A stretch of DNA of 64,000 nucleotides. Origin: Pseudorhodoplanes sp049324435 (lineage in GTDB: Bacteria > Pseudomonadota > Alphaproteobacteria > Rhizobiales > Xanthobacteraceae). The DNA is taken from positions 39,498 to 103,497 of the forward strand of contig JBMOOQ010000006.1 of NCBI GenBank assembly GCA_049324435.1, written 5' to 3'. The position numbers were made by a program, and so were the translations under genes. This document shows, in pieces, positions 1 through 9,035 of this stretch. Every line of letters starts with the position of its first letter. Within the stretch, counting starts at the first letter, position 1. The notes under the pieces are model-generated. The model made no database searches, was not told the DNA's origin, and saw nothing but the letters and a program-made list of their open reading frames with translations.

Positions 1-1
1 T

Positions 2-226
2 ATCATCGACAGCGGCCGCCGGCGCGTCGCGTTCGTGGCCAGGGGCGAGGGTCTGTTCGAACCTCGTGAACTCGAAACCGGGGCGCGTGGCGATGGCTTT
101 GTCGAAATCCGGAAGGGTGTGGAGGAAGGCGAAGATGTCGTGGTCCGCGGCACGTTTCTGGTTGACGCGGAAAGCAACCTGAAGGCCGCGCTTGCGGGCT
201 TCGCGCCGGCGGAGAACGGCAAGTGA
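2..226 (+). CDS. cusB: Efflux RND transporter periplasmic adaptor (CusB-like), 3' end only
   Basis: Only the last 74 codons are in the window; the gene starts upstream. The residues VAFVARGEGLFEPREL and the tail LVDAESNLKAAL match the C-terminal part of CusB-type membrane fusion proteins, which bridge a heavy-metal RND pump to an outer-membrane channel and hand over Cu(I)/Ag(I). The next gene is the cognate pump, and the stop overlaps its GTG start (GTGA), so the two are translationally coupled. Because only the tail is visible, the metal-binding N-terminus cannot be checked; assignment rests on the tail and the neighbour. Confidence 0.85.
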   Translation: MIDSGRRRVAFVARGEGLFEPRELETGARGDGFVEIRKGVEEGEDVVVRGTFLVDAESNLKAALAGFAPAENGK

Positions 227-3200
227 TCGCGCGGCTTATCCGTTGGTCGGCCGACAATCTTGTCCTCGTGACGATCGCGGCTCTGTTTGCCGTGCTCGCG
301 GGGCTTTACGCGATGACGCGCATCCCGCTCGATGCCATTCCCGATCTCTCGGATACACAGGTCATCGTTTACACGGAATACCAGGGCCAGGCGCCACAGG
401 TCGTCGAGGATCAGGTGACGTATCCGCTTGCGAGCGCCATGCTGAGCGTGCCGCGCTCTCGCGTGGTTCGCGGATTTTCGTTCTTCGGCGTTTCTTTCGT
501 TTACGTCATCTTCGAAGACGGCACCGATATTTACTGGGCGCGTTCGCGCGTTCTCGAATATTTGAATGCCGCTGCCGCGCGCGTGCCGTCCGGCGTCACG
601 CCAGTCCTTGGGCCAGACGCGAGCGGGGTCGGCTGGGTCTATCAATATGCGCTGAACTCGAAAAACCACGATCTGGCCGAGCTTCGATCATTGCAGGACT
701 GGCATTTGCGCTTCGGCCTCGCCAAGGCGGAAGGCGTCGCAGAAGTGGCCGCCGTTGGCGGATTCGCGCGCCAATATGCGGTTGTGATCGATCCGCAGCG
801 CATGAAGACGCTCGGAATCACGCTCGAAATGGTCCGCAATGCCGTCCGTGCGGGCAATATGGATGTCGGCGGACGCACGGTCGAGCTGTCGGAAACAGAA
901 TTCATGATCCGGGGCCGTGGCTACCTGCGGACACCGACCGATCTCGAACAGGTGGTGCTTAAGGCGGAAGGAGGCACACCGGTCCGGGTCAAGGATATCG
1001 CCAGGATCGAGCTGGCGCCGGACGAAAGGCGGGGCATCGCGGAGCTGAACGGCGAAGGGGAAGTCGCAAGCGGGATCGCCTTGCAGCGCTACGGCGCGAA
1101 CGCCCTCGATGTCATCACTTCGGTCAAGGATCGTTTGTCTGCGATGCGGGCAAGTCTTCCCGAGGGCGTCGAGGTGACGGAAGTCTATGACCGCTCCGAC
1201 CTCATTCATCGCGCGATCCGCACGTTGATCGTGACGCTCACTGAAGAGAGCGCGATTGTAGCGCTTGTGTGTTTTCTTTTTCTTCTTCACGCCCGCAGCG
1301 CCTTGGTCGCGATTATCACGCTGCCCGTCGGCATATTGCTTGCCATGGTCGCCATGCATGCGCTGGGAATCGGTTCGAACATCATGAGCCTGGGCGGCAT
1401 CGCCATCGCGATCGGCGCGATGGTCGACGCTTCGATCGTCATGGTCGAGAACGCGCATAAGGAGCTGGAGCATGCGCCGCCGGGAAGCGACCGGCGCGAA
1501 GTCCTGATCGCCGCCGCACAGGAAGTGGGACCTGCGCTGTTCTTCAGCCTTTTGGTCATCACCGTCTCATTCCTGCCGATTTTTGCGCTTGAGGCGCAGG
1601 AAGGAAGGCTGTTCAAGCCCCTGGCCTACACCAAGACCTTCGCGATGGCGGCTGCGGCGCTGCTGTCTGTCACGCTCGTGCCGGCGCTGATGCTCCTGTT
1701 TATACGAGGCCGGATCATGCCCGAGCGCCGCAATCCGGTGAACAGGTTCCTGATCTGGTCCTATCGGCCCGTGATCGCGGCCGTGCTCAGAGCAAAGTTT
1801 CTGACCATCCTGTTTGCCGGCGCAATCCTCGCCGTATCCATCATACCCGCGGCGCGCATCGGTTCGGAGTTCATGCCGAATTTGAACGAAGGCACGCTGT
1901 TCTACATGCCCACAACGCTGCCGGGCCTGTCGGTGACGAAAGCAGCGGAGCTTTTGCAGACGCAAAACCGGATCATCAAGTCGTTCCCGGAAGTGGCGAG
2001 CGTCTGGGGCAAGGCCGGGCGCGCGAACACGGCCACCGATCCCGCGCCCGTCGAAATGTTCGAAACCATCATCAATCTCAGGCCAGCCGGTGAATGGCGC
2101 TCCGGCATGACCGTGGACAAGCTGATCGCCGAAATGGATGCCTCGCTTCAGTTTCCGGGGGTCAGCAACGCCTGGACGATGCCGATCAAGGCGCGCATCG
2201 ACATGCTCTCGACCGGAATTCGCACGCCGGTCGGTGTCAAGATATTCGGCAAAGACCTGCTCACGCTCGAAAAACTGGCGAAGGAGGTCGAAGCGGCCTT
2301 GCGAAAAGTCCCCGGCACGTCGAGCGCCTACGCGGAGCGGGTGAACAGCGGTTATTTTCTTGAGATAACGCCGGACCGGGAGGCCATCGCGCGNNNNNNN
2401 NNNTGGTCTTTCCATCGAGGACGTGCAGAAGACGATATCGATGGCGATCGGCGCGGAAACGGTCACCACGACCGTAGAAGGGCGCGAACGCTACGGCGTG
2501 GTGCTGCGCTATCCCCGCGATGTCCGCAGCGACCCCGGAGCCATCGCTTCGGAAGTGCTTGTATCGCTGCCGAATGGCAGCGCCGTCCCACTCGGCGAGG
2601 TCGCGTCGATCGTGCGCGCTCAGGGGCCGACATCGATACGCACGGAGGATGGTCAGCTCGTCGTTTATGTCTTTGTGGATATCCGCGGCCGCGACCTTGG
2701 GGGATATGTCGCCGAGGCCCGGAAGGCGGTGGCAGACGCGGTGAAGATGCCGGCGGGGTATTACGCGGCGTGGAGCGGGCAGTTCGAATATCTGGAGCGC
2801 GCCGCCAAGCGCCTGCAAATCGTGGTTCCCGCAACGCTCCTGCTGATCTTCCTGCTGCTTTATCTGAATTTCAGGCGTATCGGAGAGACGCTGATTGTGA
2901 TGCTGTCGCTGCCGTTTTCGCTCGTCGGCGGACTTTGGCTCATGCACTGGATGGGCTTTAATTTCAGCGTCGCGTCAATCGTGGGATTCATCGCGCTTGC
3001 CGGCGTCGCTGCGGAAACGGGCGTGATCATGCTCATTTATCTCAACCAGGCGTGGGAAGAAACCAGAGGGCGGGTTGCCCGACAAGGGCGGAATCTTGCG
3101 CGCTCGGATTTGAATCAAGCGATCATGGAAGGCGCAGTCGAGCGCGTGCGTCCGAAAATGATGACGGTGGCAGCCATCATGGCGGGCCTGCTGCCGATCC

Positions 3201-3385
3201 TCTGGAGCACCGGGGTCGGTTCGGAAGTGATGCAGCGCATTGCCGTTCCGATGATCGGAGGCATGGTGTCTTCGACCCTGCTGACGCTGATCGTCATACC
3301 GGCCATCTACGCCGTGGTGAAGGGTGCCGGATTGCAAAAATCGGGCGCGGCGACATTTGAAATAATTCAGGAGAAGCAAACATGA
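223..3385 (+). CDS. cusA: Cu(I)/Ag(I) efflux RND pump CusA (interrupted by assembly gap)
   Basis: Inner-membrane proton-driven pump of the CusCBA tripartite system, expelling monovalent copper or silver. The reading frame from GTG 223 (overlapping cusB) runs into a run of ten N at 2394-2403; the protein continues in another frame from about 2405 (GLSIEDVQKT...) to the stop at 3383-3385. The TM4 stretch GAMVDASIVMVENAHK with IMSLGGIAIA before it is the HME-RND signature of the Cu/Ag subgroup. Total span is about 1050 codons, normal for the family. Flanking residues (AIAR before, GLSIEDVQ after) fit the usual R-Y-G-L continuity, so the gene is probably intact and the N count is wrong. It ends with ATGA overlap to the multicopper oxidase. 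Confidence 0.88.
2394..2403. other. Assembly gap (10 N) inside cusA
   Basis: Ten consecutive undetermined bases. The cusA frame before the gap and after it differ by one, so ten is not the true length. If the family sequence R-Y-G is restored across the gap, three missing bases (or 3 plus a multiple of 3) would keep the frame. This looks like an arbitrary-length scaffold join. Confidence 0.97.
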
Positions 3386-4812
3386 CGATGGCAAGGATCA
3401 ACCGGCGCCGCCTCCTGACCGGCGCTGTAAGCGTGATGGCAGCCGGATCGCTCCCGGTACGGGCAAGCGCCGTCCCGGGCGCGGCGAAGGAATTTCGGCT
3501 CGTTGCCGCGCCCGCGCGCCTGTCGCTCGTCGGCACCCAGCACCCGGCGACGGAGCTGTGGTGTTATGACGGACGCGTTCCCGGGCCGGAAATCCGCATA
3601 AGGCAGGGCGAGCGTTTGCGCGTGCTGGTCGAAAACCGTTTGCCGGACAAAACCACCGTTCACTGGCATGGCATCCGGCTGCCGAACGCAATGGACGGCG
3701 TGCCGCATCTTACGCAAAAACCGATCGCTCCCGGCGCGACCTTCTCCTACGAATTCGATTGCCCCGATGCAGGGACATATTGGTATCACCCCCACGAGAA
3801 TAGCTCGGAGCAGGTCGGCCGCGGTCTTTCCGGCCCGCTGATTGTTGAGGAAAGGGGACCCATCGACGTCGACCGCGATATCACATGGATGCTTAGCGAC
3901 TGGCGTCTGTTGAAAAACGCCTCGATAAGCGGTGATTTCAAGAACATGCACGATGTTGCTCATGGAGGGCGGATCGGCAATGTCGTCACCGTCAACGGTG
4001 CTGTTCGCGACACATTTGAGGTGCGCGCCGGAGAGCGAATTCGGCTGCGGCTGATCAATGCAGCAAACGCACGGATATTTGCACTGGAGTTCGAGGGCCA
4101 TGCGCCCAAGGTGATCGCTCTGGACGGTCAGCCGGTCGAGCCACACGAGCCACCAAACGGACGCGTCGAACTTGGACCGGCTATGCGGGCGGATCTGATT
4201 GTGGACCTGACCGGCGCACCCGGCCAAAGCTTCCGTGTCGTTGATAGGTTTTATGCCAGCCTCAACTACCGACTACTTAATCTTGTTTATAGCGAAGAGC
4301 CGCCGGTGCGCGAGCCTTCTGCTAGGGATCATATTCGTCTTCCTGCCAATCCAATTGCCGAGCCAGCCCTGGACACGGCAGAGCGACATAAGATTGTGCT
4401 TGGGGGCGGGATGATGGGCCAGATGAGGTCTGCCATCCTGGACGGAAAGCGCGCAGATATCCGTGCGCTCTTTCAAAATGGTTTGGCCTGGGCAATCAAC
4501 GGGGTAGCCGCGAGGGGCCACGTGCACGAGCCATTCCTGACATGGTCACTGAACCGCTCGTATGTAATCGAGATGGTTAACGAGACAGCCTGGCACCATC
4601 CCATGCATCTGCATGGTCATTCGTTCAGGGTGTTAAGCAGGAACGGGCACCCGACCCGTTATAAGGAATGGCAGGATACGGTGTTGTTGGCGCCGCGCGA
4701 ACGTGTCGAGATCGCCTTGGTCGCGGACAATCCCGGGGACTGGATGTTTCATTGCCACATCTTGGAACATCAAGAAGGCGGCATGATGGGGGTGATCCGG
4801 GTCGTCGTGTGA
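3382..4812 (+). CDS. Tat-exported multicopper oxidase (CueO/CopA type)
   Basis: Periplasmic multicopper oxidase, likely oxidising Cu(I) to less toxic Cu(II). The N-terminus has a twin-arginine signal (INRRRLLTG followed by a hydrophobic stretch and an Ala-x-Ala type end near residue 30). Copper-ligand motifs are all present: HWHG about residue 94, WYHPHENS about 134, HHPMHLHGHSF about 394, and the type-1 copper HCHILEH near 458. Length 476 aa is normal. ATG overlaps the cusA stop, so it belongs to the cus operon. The second half (about 4240-4680) looks less G+C rich than the first half by eye, which may be codon-use drift or a mosaic origin; this was not calculated. Confidence 0.9.
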   Translation: MTMARINRRRLLTGAVSVMAAGSLPVRASAVPGAAKEFRLVAAPARLSLVGTQHPATELWCYDGRVPGPEIRIRQGERLRVLVENRLPDKTTVHWHGIRLPNAMDGVPHLTQKPIAPGATFSYEFDCPDAGTYWYHPHENSSEQVGRGLSGPLIVEERGPIDVDRDITWMLSDWRLLKNASISGDFKNMHDVAHGGRIGNVVTVNGAVRDTFEVRAGERIRLRLINAANARIFALEFEGHAPKVIALDGQPVEPHEPPNGRVELGPAMRADLIVDLTGAPGQSFRVVDRFYASLNYRLLNLVYSEEPPVREPSARDHIRLPANPIAEPALDTAERHKIVLGGGMMGQMRSAILDGKRADIRALFQNGLAWAINGVAARGHVHEPFLTWSLNRSYVIEMVNETAWHHPMHLHGHSFRVLSRNGHPTRYKEWQDTVLLAPRERVEIALVADNPGDWMFHCHILEHQEGGMMGVIRVVV

Positions 4813-4839
4813 CGTCACGATTGGATAAGTGCTCGGTTG

Positions 4840-5322
4840 CTAGCGCACCGCGAGCTCACTCCTACCTTCATAGCGAGCAAAAACGAACTGGCCGCCCGGA
4901 CCAAAAGCAATCACGCTGTAGGTTTCGGGCGGCGTGCCTTCGACTTCCATACCCGGCGAGCCGATTGGCATGCCCGGCACCGCAAGACCCCTGACTTTGG
5001 GCCTGTCGCGCAGCAGACGGTGAATGGCGTCCGCAGGTACGTGGCCTTCGATGACGAAGCCTTCGGTTTCCGCAGTATGACAGGATGCGAGGGCGGATGG
5101 CACGCCGAGCTTTGCCTTCACGCGGTTGATTTGTGGATTATCTATCAGCGCTACGTCAAATCCATTTTCCCGCAAGTGCGTCGCCCACGCGGCGCAACAG
5201 CCGCAATTGGGGTCCTTAGTAACTGTAATCTTCGGCTGCGCGGCGAGAGCAGTCGGAAGAGCAGCAGCCGCAACTACGCATGCTACGTTAAGGACGAAAG
5301 CGCGACGCGGTAATGTCTTCAT
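4840..5322 (-). CDS. DUF411 metal-binding periplasmic protein
   Basis: A 160-aa secreted protein with a signal peptide (MKTLPRRAFVLNVACVV... ending near ALAA) and the DUF411 core: DPNCGCCAAW (CxCC-like site), then SCHTAE and the VPGMPIGSPGME segment. DUF411 proteins sit next to copper-resistance genes and are thought to bind copper. I chose the ATG at 5322 because a clear AGGAG lies just upstream and it begins a proper signal peptide; the frame is open 30 codons further, to 5412, without such support. It converges with the multicopper oxidase, 27 bp apart, and is the right-hand end of the copper module. Confidence 0.85.
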   Translation of the reverse strand: MKTLPRRAFVLNVACVVAAAALPTALAAQPKITVTKDPNCGCCAAWATHLRENGFDVALIDNPQINRVKAKLGVPSALASCHTAETEGFVIEGHVPADAIHRLLRDRPKVRGLAVPGMPIGSPGMEVEGTPPETYSVIAFGPGGQFVFARYEGRSELAVR

Positions 5323-5661
5323 AAGACTCCTATACAGCAACCGAGGCAACCACGTAAGCCGTTCGGTTAAATAGTTTGCGAGCAAATGGCTGTATCCCGC
5401 GAGTTCCATCACGCCGCGTTGATCGATAATGCTATGCCAAGCGCAGCAAACGACTAAACCAATGTTCGGGTCGACTTCGTCGGAGTCCTAGATCTTATCG
5501 AAAATGCAAACAGGAGCAGGACATGGTAGCCAAACGGCGACCAAGAAGTAGTATTCGCTTTCGTCGAATAAGACTGCATAAATAGCTTCGGAAAAATGTC
5601 CGAGACCATTCTTTCGGGAAAAAGAGCCGGGCCGGATAAGCGCCGACATCGACGACCTCCA
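5323..5661. other. Gene-free stretch between the copper module and the phage-like island
   Basis: About 340 bp. It holds the promoter region of the DUF411 gene at its left end and the point where the phage-like island begins. Short frames exist on the minus strand past the terminase end (for example 5495-5701), but none is recognisable. I found no tRNA, direct repeat or integrase that would mark an attachment site. Confidence 0.5.
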
Positions 5662-7172
5662 TCAACGCCGTGCATGCGCCCAAAACCGAGCCTCCCACCA
5701 AAGCGAATTTGTAAAGCGCTCCAATCCCTCAAGTGATTCCTTAGTCCAGCCTGTCCATCGCGGATTTTCCGTGATCCAGGCCAAGGCAAACACAGTGGAA
5801 TCGACTTGGTCATCCTTTTTGCCATTTGGGAATGAGAGCATTTCGTGGAGATAAGTGGGAAGCCAGGGCGCATGTTGGGGGAATAGCACAAAGCCGCCCT
5901 CAATCTTCGCAGTTTGAGAGCGCAACCGCATAATCTTGTCGCCTCCCATTGCGGGCGCTGCTTGAACAATCTGAAATTGTTCCGCGCGGAGTTCCTGGAT
6001 CAGCTGCGTGCCAGATGCCTTGTCTTCAATCAATACAACGCGCGCTTTTTGCTCACGTGCCAACTGCCTGACGGCCCGTTTGAGGTCGGGAAACTCCGGT
6101 TTGTCGCGGTAAACATGAAGCAAATAGACATTGCTACTGGTCAGTCCCCAAGTTGTGCACACGCTGTAGTCGGCAAGCTCGGTGTCTTTATTGGCGGTGT
6201 CCCAGGATTGGAACACCATGTCGAACGACTTCGGCAACTGCTCTGGTGTGTAGAAGCGCACCCAGTCGCGTTTAACGATGAAGCCCGCCTCTGGCTCGGG
6301 GTTCTGTTGAAATTGCGCCGCGAAGTTATACGGGGAGGCGGCTCTCAAGGCCTCCAGAGTTTCGCGTGACACGAGACTTGGTTGTAGAACATCACCCTTG
6401 CTGCGGCGAACATCGCGCCACCCATACGGACTCCGAACGATCATGGTTGGTCCTCTTCTGCTATCGCTGGAAAAGATAGTACCCGCCAGCCGTCCTCGTG
6501 CTCCTGAACGTGGGCCACAAGGTCGGCCGCATGTAGCCTCTGCATGACGATGACGATCGAGCCTGTTTCCTGATTGTTCAGCCGGCTCCGGAGAGTGTTG
6601 TCGTACCAGTCGTTCACGGCGTTACGGCGGGCAAGAGACAGCGCCTCGTCCGCCTTCAGCGGGTCATCGATTATGATGATGTCCGCTCCGCGGCCGGTAA
6701 GAGTGCCGCCTACAGAAGTTGACAGCCGAAACCCGCCCTGCGTCGTTTCGAAATCAGCAACAGCTTCTCTACCGCGCGCCAATCTTGTATCGAATAACGC
6801 TTCGTAGAACGGACTCGTCATCAAGCGCCGTGACGCCCGAGCTAAGGCGTCAGACAGTTCCTGCCCGTAGGTAACGGAGAGGATTTGAGCCCAGGGCCGG
6901 TGACCGAGAACCCAAGCTGGAAACGCCACGGAGGCTGCAAATGATTTCAAGTGCCGCGGAGGCAAATTCAAAATCGTACGTCGTTCCAACCCGAGGTATA
7001 CGTCCAGCAATGCCTCAGCGATGAAGTCGTGATGCCAATTGTAATGGTACGTCGCTTGCGGGTGTAGCTCCAAAAACGCGCGATGAATGAACGCACTTGG
7101 ATCTTTGCGCAGAATTTCAGCGACCATATGATTGGGTAAGGGCGCCACTTTATGCGAAGGGGTTCGTGCCAT
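5662..7172 (-). pseudogene. Phage terminase large subunit, split by a frameshift
   Basis: Two consecutive frames together make one terminase: 7172-6441 (ATPase half, NLPPRHLKS Walker-A-like motif and IIIIDDPLK Walker B) and 6444-5662 (nuclease half, FQSWDTANKDT, VLIEDKASG, KDDQVDSTVFAL). The first frame stops at TGA 6443-6441 and the second opens at an overlapping ATG. Homologous terminases read continuously through this place (an EEDQ-type motif, then a SPYG motif). Adding one base at the CAACC just before the stop would restore DQ-TMIVRSPYG, so a 1-nt deletion, real or a sequencing error, explains it. Start at 7172 is the best-fitting ATG; the frame is open to 7286, overlapping the upstream DUF5681 gene. 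Confidence 0.85.
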
Positions 7173-7596
7173 AGGCCCAGAGTCGATCGTGGACGGCCTT
7201 GATGACCTCCACATCGGCTTCCGACAACGGATATTGGCTGGGACGCGCTGCAGCCGCCCGCGCTTCGATCTCGTCGACCCAGTCAAGGAACTTGAGCATC
7301 GCCTTTGGGTCGCCGGCGGCTGCCTTCGTCGCCAGCTGCATGGTGGTGGCTTGAACTTTCGAAATCTTGCGTTGCTTTCCGTCGATGGTCGCGGTCACCT
7401 GACCATGCGCAGCCTCCATGATGAGGGTGCTCAGGTTTTTGCTGCCTTTTGGCCGGCCAGCTTTGTTTCCAGACTGCCCCTTTTTGAACTGAGTATGTTT
7501 GGGTGGCTTGGCCCGGCCGATACTATAATCGTCGTCCTTCAGAGCGTGCCGTTTGGCTGTCGCACGCGGATATCTGGGCGCTTTTGACCTAGGCAT
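7150..7596 (-). CDS. DUF5681 protein (first copy)
   Basis: A 148-aa basic protein with the DUF5681 pattern: TQFKKGQSGNKAGRPKGSKN, then a helical part (QATTMQLATKAAAGDPKAMLKFLDWVDEIE). Function is unknown. In Hyphomicrobiales such proteins often sit immediately upstream of a terminase large subunit, as here (ends overlap by about 23 bp), which suggests, without proof, a small-terminase-like or DNA-binding role. It resembles the 102-aa gene upstream across the whole core, so the two look like a tandem duplication. Confidence 0.75.
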   Translation of the reverse strand: MPRSKAPRYPRATAKRHALKDDDYSIGRAKPPKHTQFKKGQSGNKAGRPKGSKNLSTLIMEAAHGQVTATIDGKQRKISKVQATTMQLATKAAAGDPKAMLKFLDWVDEIEARAAAARPSQYPLSEADVEVIKAVHDRLWAYGTNPFA

Positions 7597-7631
7597 TGAG
7601 TTGGACCTTCATCAACATGGGATCGGCGCAA

Positions 7632-7940
7632 TCACCGCCTCCGGCGATCCAATCGGTCGATCAAACTGAGAAGCCGAAACAAGGCTAGCGGATCGCCAGC
7701 GTGGGCTTTGGCGGCTAATTTCAGTACGGTTGCTTGAGCTCTTGAAATCGGGCGCGGCGTCCCGTTTAAAGTCACTGGGATCTGGCCGCGAGCGGCCTGT
7801 GTAAGGAGTGTGCTGCGATTCATGCTGCCCTTCCGTCGTCCGCGTGGGTTTCCAGAGACCCCCTTCTTGAACCGTGAGTGCCTCGGCGGTGTACCGTGCC
7901 CCACCTCATCATGAGGAGGATCTTCTGAGTTTTCTCCCAC
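7632..7940 (-). CDS. DUF5681 protein (second, shorter copy)
   Basis: A 102-aa protein with the same order of motifs as its downstream neighbour: SRFKKGVSGNPRGRRKGSMN, then ISRAQATVLKLAAKAHAGDPLALFRLLSLIDRLD. It lacks the C-terminal extension of the 148-aa copy and ends in RRRR. Gap to the next gene is 35 bp, so the two are probably co-transcribed. Function unknown; see the neighbouring copy for the context argument. Confidence 0.7.
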   Translation of the reverse strand: MGENSEDPPHDEVGHGTPPRHSRFKKGVSGNPRGRRKGSMNRSTLLTQAARGQIPVTLNGTPRPISRAQATVLKLAAKAHAGDPLALFRLLSLIDRLDRRRR

Positions 7941-8145
7941 GAGAACTCCTGCTCGTTGCGCCTAGCTGGCCGGTCGCGATTCTATCCCGATCCAGACGAC
8001 TAAGAACCCGAAAAAAGGTTATTATTCGGCGTGTACTGTTGCTTTGCGCTCTCAACGGCAAGAACATAGGTCGATTTAGAAGCTTGACAAGAGGTTTTAA
8101 AAAATAGAGCTTCGAAAAATATTCAACGACGTCGCGGCTGGCTTG

Positions 8146-8835
8146 CTAGGCTCCGCGACCGCGCTTTCGCGGCTTTGATCGCGAAAGCGCTCGGTGCAAC
8201 GCGTGCGCTGGGCCTACCAACTCAAAGAATGATGTCGAAATCGCTTTAGTCTGCTTTTGAAAGCGCGCGATCTGTTCCACTCCTCGACATACTGCTGTCG
8301 AAAGCTGCCTTAGGTCGTCGTGAATGGACATTGTGGGCGATACAACGACCAGGAAGACGGGATCGATATTGTCGAATGCCAAAGCGCCAGCTTGAGCATT
8401 CTGCAAAAGCGCTTTTTCGTCGAAAAGCGTGGCTGCGTCTTGAGCCAAAATCCTATGGTGCTGATCTTCGAGCGCGGTACGCTCTCGGCGTAAAACCGAA
8501 ACGACGAAGGTTTGCGGCCACCCATGCGCGAGTAGTCGCAATCCGAGATGCACCGCAAATGCCTCATACGGCGTAAACCAGATTTCTACACCTTTGCCCG
8601 GCGCCTCTTCACTGTAAAACGCGTACCGATTTTCCTCAGCGTCTTTCGATCGCGGTTTTCGTCCGAGGTTACGGTCCGTGTCCAATAGCCGCTTGATGCG
8701 CGTTCGCAGTGCGGCACCGTGCTTTCTACCGTCTTCGCCCGATAGGAGAGCAATCGCCTCCTCAATCTGGTTTCGCTTGAAAGCTTCCACGGTGTCCGCC
8801 GTACTCAGAGGTTTGAATTCGACCCAATAAAGCAT
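8146..8835 (-). CDS. Unrecognised 229-aa protein in the phage-like island
   Basis: I do not recognise this family. The frame starts at ATG 8835 (no clear Shine-Dalgarno) and ends in a strongly basic tail (SRSKPRKRGRGA). There is no signal peptide or membrane span; composition is that of a soluble, mixed alpha/beta protein, with a possible HTH-like front part (residues about 15-60) followed by an aromatic central part (IWFTPYEAFAVHLGL). It is transcribed in the same direction as the DUF5681 and terminase genes, with about 200 bp of non-coding DNA on each side, so it may have its own promoter. Could be a phage regulator or an accessory cargo gene. Confidence 0.5.
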   Translation of the reverse strand: MLYWVEFKPLSTADTVEAFKRNQIEEAIALLSGEDGRKHGAALRTRIKRLLDTDRNLGRKPRSKDAEENRYAFYSEEAPGKGVEIWFTPYEAFAVHLGLRLLAHGWPQTFVVSVLRRERTALEDQHHRILAQDAATLFDEKALLQNAQAGALAFDNIDPVFLVVVSPTMSIHDDLRQLSTAVCRGVEQIARFQKQTKAISTSFFELVGPAHALHRALSRSKPRKRGRGA

Positions 8836-9035
8836 ACGTGCAGGTTACAATAGGTTAAGTCAACCGGCTCGCCATGGAAACGGTTAGCCGTTCAGCCGAA
8901 GGCTGTCCTCGACCCTCGGCCCACCGCAGCCGCCACAGCGGTAGACGATCCCTGATCACGAAAACGGCGGCCTCGTGCGCAGCTATCAATAATCAAGACG
9001 TAATAACTTCGACCCAATACTCTGCGTTGCCACGC

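Noticed and set aside
4837..5313. 158-codon plus-strand frame opposite the DUF411 gene
   Set aside because: It is the antisense shadow of the DUF411 coding region, which has a signal peptide, motif and ribosome site; this frame has none.
5454..5969. Minus-strand frame of 171 codons overlapping the end of the terminase
   Set aside because: It overlaps the well-supported nuclease half of the terminase in another frame and has no recognisable motif; the part beyond 5662 is too short to judge.
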